Source of the DNA: Branchiostoma floridae
Lineage: Eukaryota; Chordata; Leptocardii; Amphioxiformes; Branchiostomatidae
Length of the DNA: 64,000 nucleotides
Assembly (NCBI RefSeq): GCF_000003815.2
Contig: NC_049983.1
Location: forward strand, 24,564,915-24,628,914
Direction of reading: 5' to 3'
Under the pieces are notes generated by a model. That model was not told the origin of the DNA. It searched no databases and saw only the letters and a program-made list of their open reading frames with translations. A program made the translations under genes and the position numbers. This document shows positions 62,498 to 64,000 of the stretch, in pieces; positions within the stretch are counted from its first letter, which is position 1; each line of letters starts with the position of its first letter.

Positions 62498-62983
62498 CTA
62501 CGTCAGGTACCCGATCCAGTACGCCACGTTCAGCAGTGCAAACGTGAGAGGGAACAAGACCCTGGAGTATTTATCTATAGTAGCCACGTCTTTTACTTTG
62601 ATATTGAAACTTCTATTGGTCACCACTCGCTTGGCCACGTCCGAAAGCGTGGGCCTCTTCCGCAGGTGGGGTCTCTTACGAGCCGCGGGCGTGGGCCCGT
62701 TTTCAGTCTGCCCCAGGTCCTCCACCTGGTCTACGTTGGTACTGTTGTTATGCTGCGGCTCAGGAGGAGGAGGAGGAGGCTGCCGGTCCACGTGGTTAGG
62801 ATCCGCCGTCGTCCTCAGAACGATCCTTTTTAAGGCCTGGTTGCAGTTGACCTGCCGTGGTGGTGCCGGGGCTGGCTGGCTGTTCTCCGTGGCCGTTCCG
62901 TTCTCGTCCTTCGGCGACTCTTTCACGGCCTGCTTCTTGGCCATCAGCGGGAAGCGCTTTGCCTTTGTGCCTTCCTCATTACC
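62498..62983 (-). CDS. Gene B last exon: TM3-TM4 loop, TM4 and stop of a Cys-loop receptor
   Basis: The last 161 codons of a second Cys-loop receptor subunit. After acceptor TTGGCACGCAG|GGTAATG comes a long, basic, low-complexity intracellular loop: Lys-rich start, an Asn/Gln stretch, six consecutive Pro around residue 75 of the exon, then RKRPHLRKRP. The end is diagnostic: IDKYSRVLFPLTFALLNVAY, then WIGYLT and TAG. This is the pre-TM4 helix and TM4 of GABA-A/RDL/glycine-type channels, ending almost directly after TM4 as GABA-A beta and gamma do. The divergent loop does not allow a class assignment. Possible phosphorylation and trafficking sites would lie in this loop, but none can be asserted. 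It cannot be the end of gene A: it lies upstream of gene A's start on the same strand. Confidence 0.9.
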   Translation of the reverse strand, partial: GNEEGTKAKRFPLMAKKQAVKESPKDENGTATENSQPAPAPPRQVNCNQALKRIVLRTTADPNHVDRQPPPPPPEPQHNNSTNVDQVEDLGQTENGPTPAARKRPHLRKRPTLSDVAKRVVTNRSFNIKVKDVATIDKYSRVLFPLTFALLNVAYWIGYLT

Positions 62984-63908
62984 CTGCGTGCCAAGATAAA
63001 GCAAGATGGATGTGCGGTGAGCCAAAGAGCCGCATGAATCAGCCAGTAATCCATCTGGTCAATTAAAAAGTACTAGCGAGTCACGAATAGTACACCCTGA
63101 CATAAAATCTACCTAACCGAGAGAGCGTCAAACGATAAATCACATGTAAACTATCAGTCCTTCGCACAACGTAAATTGACTGCGTCAATTTTAGCAAATT
63201 ATGGCAGACTGCCATCGCTCCCTGGCGGTGCAGTTTAGCGGCAAATAATGACACTGGGGTGTCTCATGGCTGACAACAGGACTATCATATGTCTGTTAAA
63301 TTAACGTGGTGCCCCTGGGATCGACTATAAACTTGAATAAGAGTGAGGGATTGCTTGCGAAAATGCATTTAAATGTGTTTATGAATAGGCGGCTGGATGA
63401 CACGCTGTGGGGTATAAAAACTCGCCTAATTTTACCGATTGTATTGATGTTCTATAAAATCTATACATCTGTGCTTCCTGGAGTGGATTATATTTCTCGT
63501 TACATTTCAGTATCACTATTACTTTATCATCGCGACTATACGTAACTGATTTAAGTTCAAAAGACAAACATCAAATAAGTGTTTGTGCTGAATGTAATAA
63601 AGTTGAGATTAGTGATTCTTAAGAGAATTATGCAACTTTTTGGCAGCTTTTTGGCAGTATATTTTTGTCAGACACCAGCAAGCATAAAACCGGGAATCAA
63701 TATACAGCTACTCATGCCATTATATATAAAACATCCTAAACTAGCAAAAGTACGTACAGCTTCCAGGAAATGTATGTTCAAGAGTTGTTTATCTCACGAA
63801 CTGCCAAACGATGGAAAGTTTAGTGAATCATTTATAACTAAACGTCATCGCCATAACATAAACATAACATAACATAAACAGTTAACAAGTTAACATAAAC
63901 ATCTCGAC
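62984..63908 (-). other. Gene B intron (about 925 bp)
   Basis: Sequence between the two visible gene B exons. It is AT-rich, has stops in all frames of the minus strand, and includes a run of short 'ataac' repeats at 63855-63895 just downstream of the proposed donor. No element or conserved coding block was recognised. Confidence 0.55.
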
Positions 63909-64000
63909 CTCTTTCTTGCCGCCCTCTTTCGCCGACTTCATCTTCTGCAGCAGCTTCCTGGTGCCCTTGGACTCCCTCCTGGTCCGGGAGCTCGCCTCGA
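63909..64000 (-). CDS. Gene B penultimate exon (partial): intracellular TM3-TM4 loop
   Basis: The open frame from the window edge reads EASSRTRRESKGTRKLLQKM and then KSAKEGGKKE, a Lys/Arg-rich stretch typical of the loop after TM3. If spliced after GAG at 63909 it ends in phase 0 and joins the phase-0 last exon at 62983 without a break. The donor, GAG|GTCGAG, is weak: only the GT and the preceding AG fit the consensus. A second frame is also open through this short piece, so the frame choice rests on composition and phase. The upstream part, with TM1 to TM3, lies beyond 64000. Confidence 0.6.

Noticed and set aside
62361-62999. 212-codon plus-strand frame opposite the gene B last exon
   Set aside because: It is the antisense shadow of the TM4 exon, whose minus-strand reading carries clear receptor motifs.

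Overview
The window looks like genomic DNA of an invertebrate animal. It has spliced genes with long introns, dense mobile-element debris, microsatellites and three 100-base runs of N (assembly gaps). An amphioxus (Branchiostoma) is my best guess, from the vertebrate-like exon structure of a GABA-A-type receptor gene and the mix of foldback elements and LINE tails. That guess is inference; another marine invertebrate is possible.

Only two host genes can be supported, both on the minus strand and both Cys-loop (pentameric ligand-gated) receptor subunits of the GABA-A/glycine type. Gene A starts at 34708 and runs leftward. Its first four coding exons are visible: signal peptide plus mature N-terminus (34516-34708), 68 bp (32572-32639), 221 bp (12162-12382) and 83 bp carrying the Cys-loop (10662-10744). 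The rest, from the end of binding loop B through TM4, must lie left of position 1. Gene B enters from the right edge. A TM3-TM4-loop exon (63909-64000) and the last exon with loop, TM4 and stop (62498-62983) are visible. The two genes are head to tail, about 27.8 kb apart, suggesting a tandem receptor cluster.

Layout, left to right. 1-10661 is presumed intron of gene A with short element fragments and a CpG-rich patch. 10662-34708 is gene A; its 20.2 kb second intron holds a 163-bp-unit satellite, a 5'-truncated LINE with one frameshift (20613-23160), and CA and GA microsatellites. 34709-62497 is the intergenic region, with a hAT-like foldback element with 8-bp target duplications, an 880-bp nested mariner-like palindrome, a 185-bp hairpin element, LINE tails, a gap-containing tandem array and a perfect 237-bp tandem duplication. 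62498-64000 is the 3' end of gene B.

Three recurrent short-element families link the regions: MITE family 1 (3 copies), MITE family 2 (4 copies), and a LINE tail ending in an AGCCC/GGGC hairpin followed by a TGCAATAAA-like end (6 copies). No RNA gene, CRISPR array or microbial gene was seen, and most long open frames are simple repeats read through.
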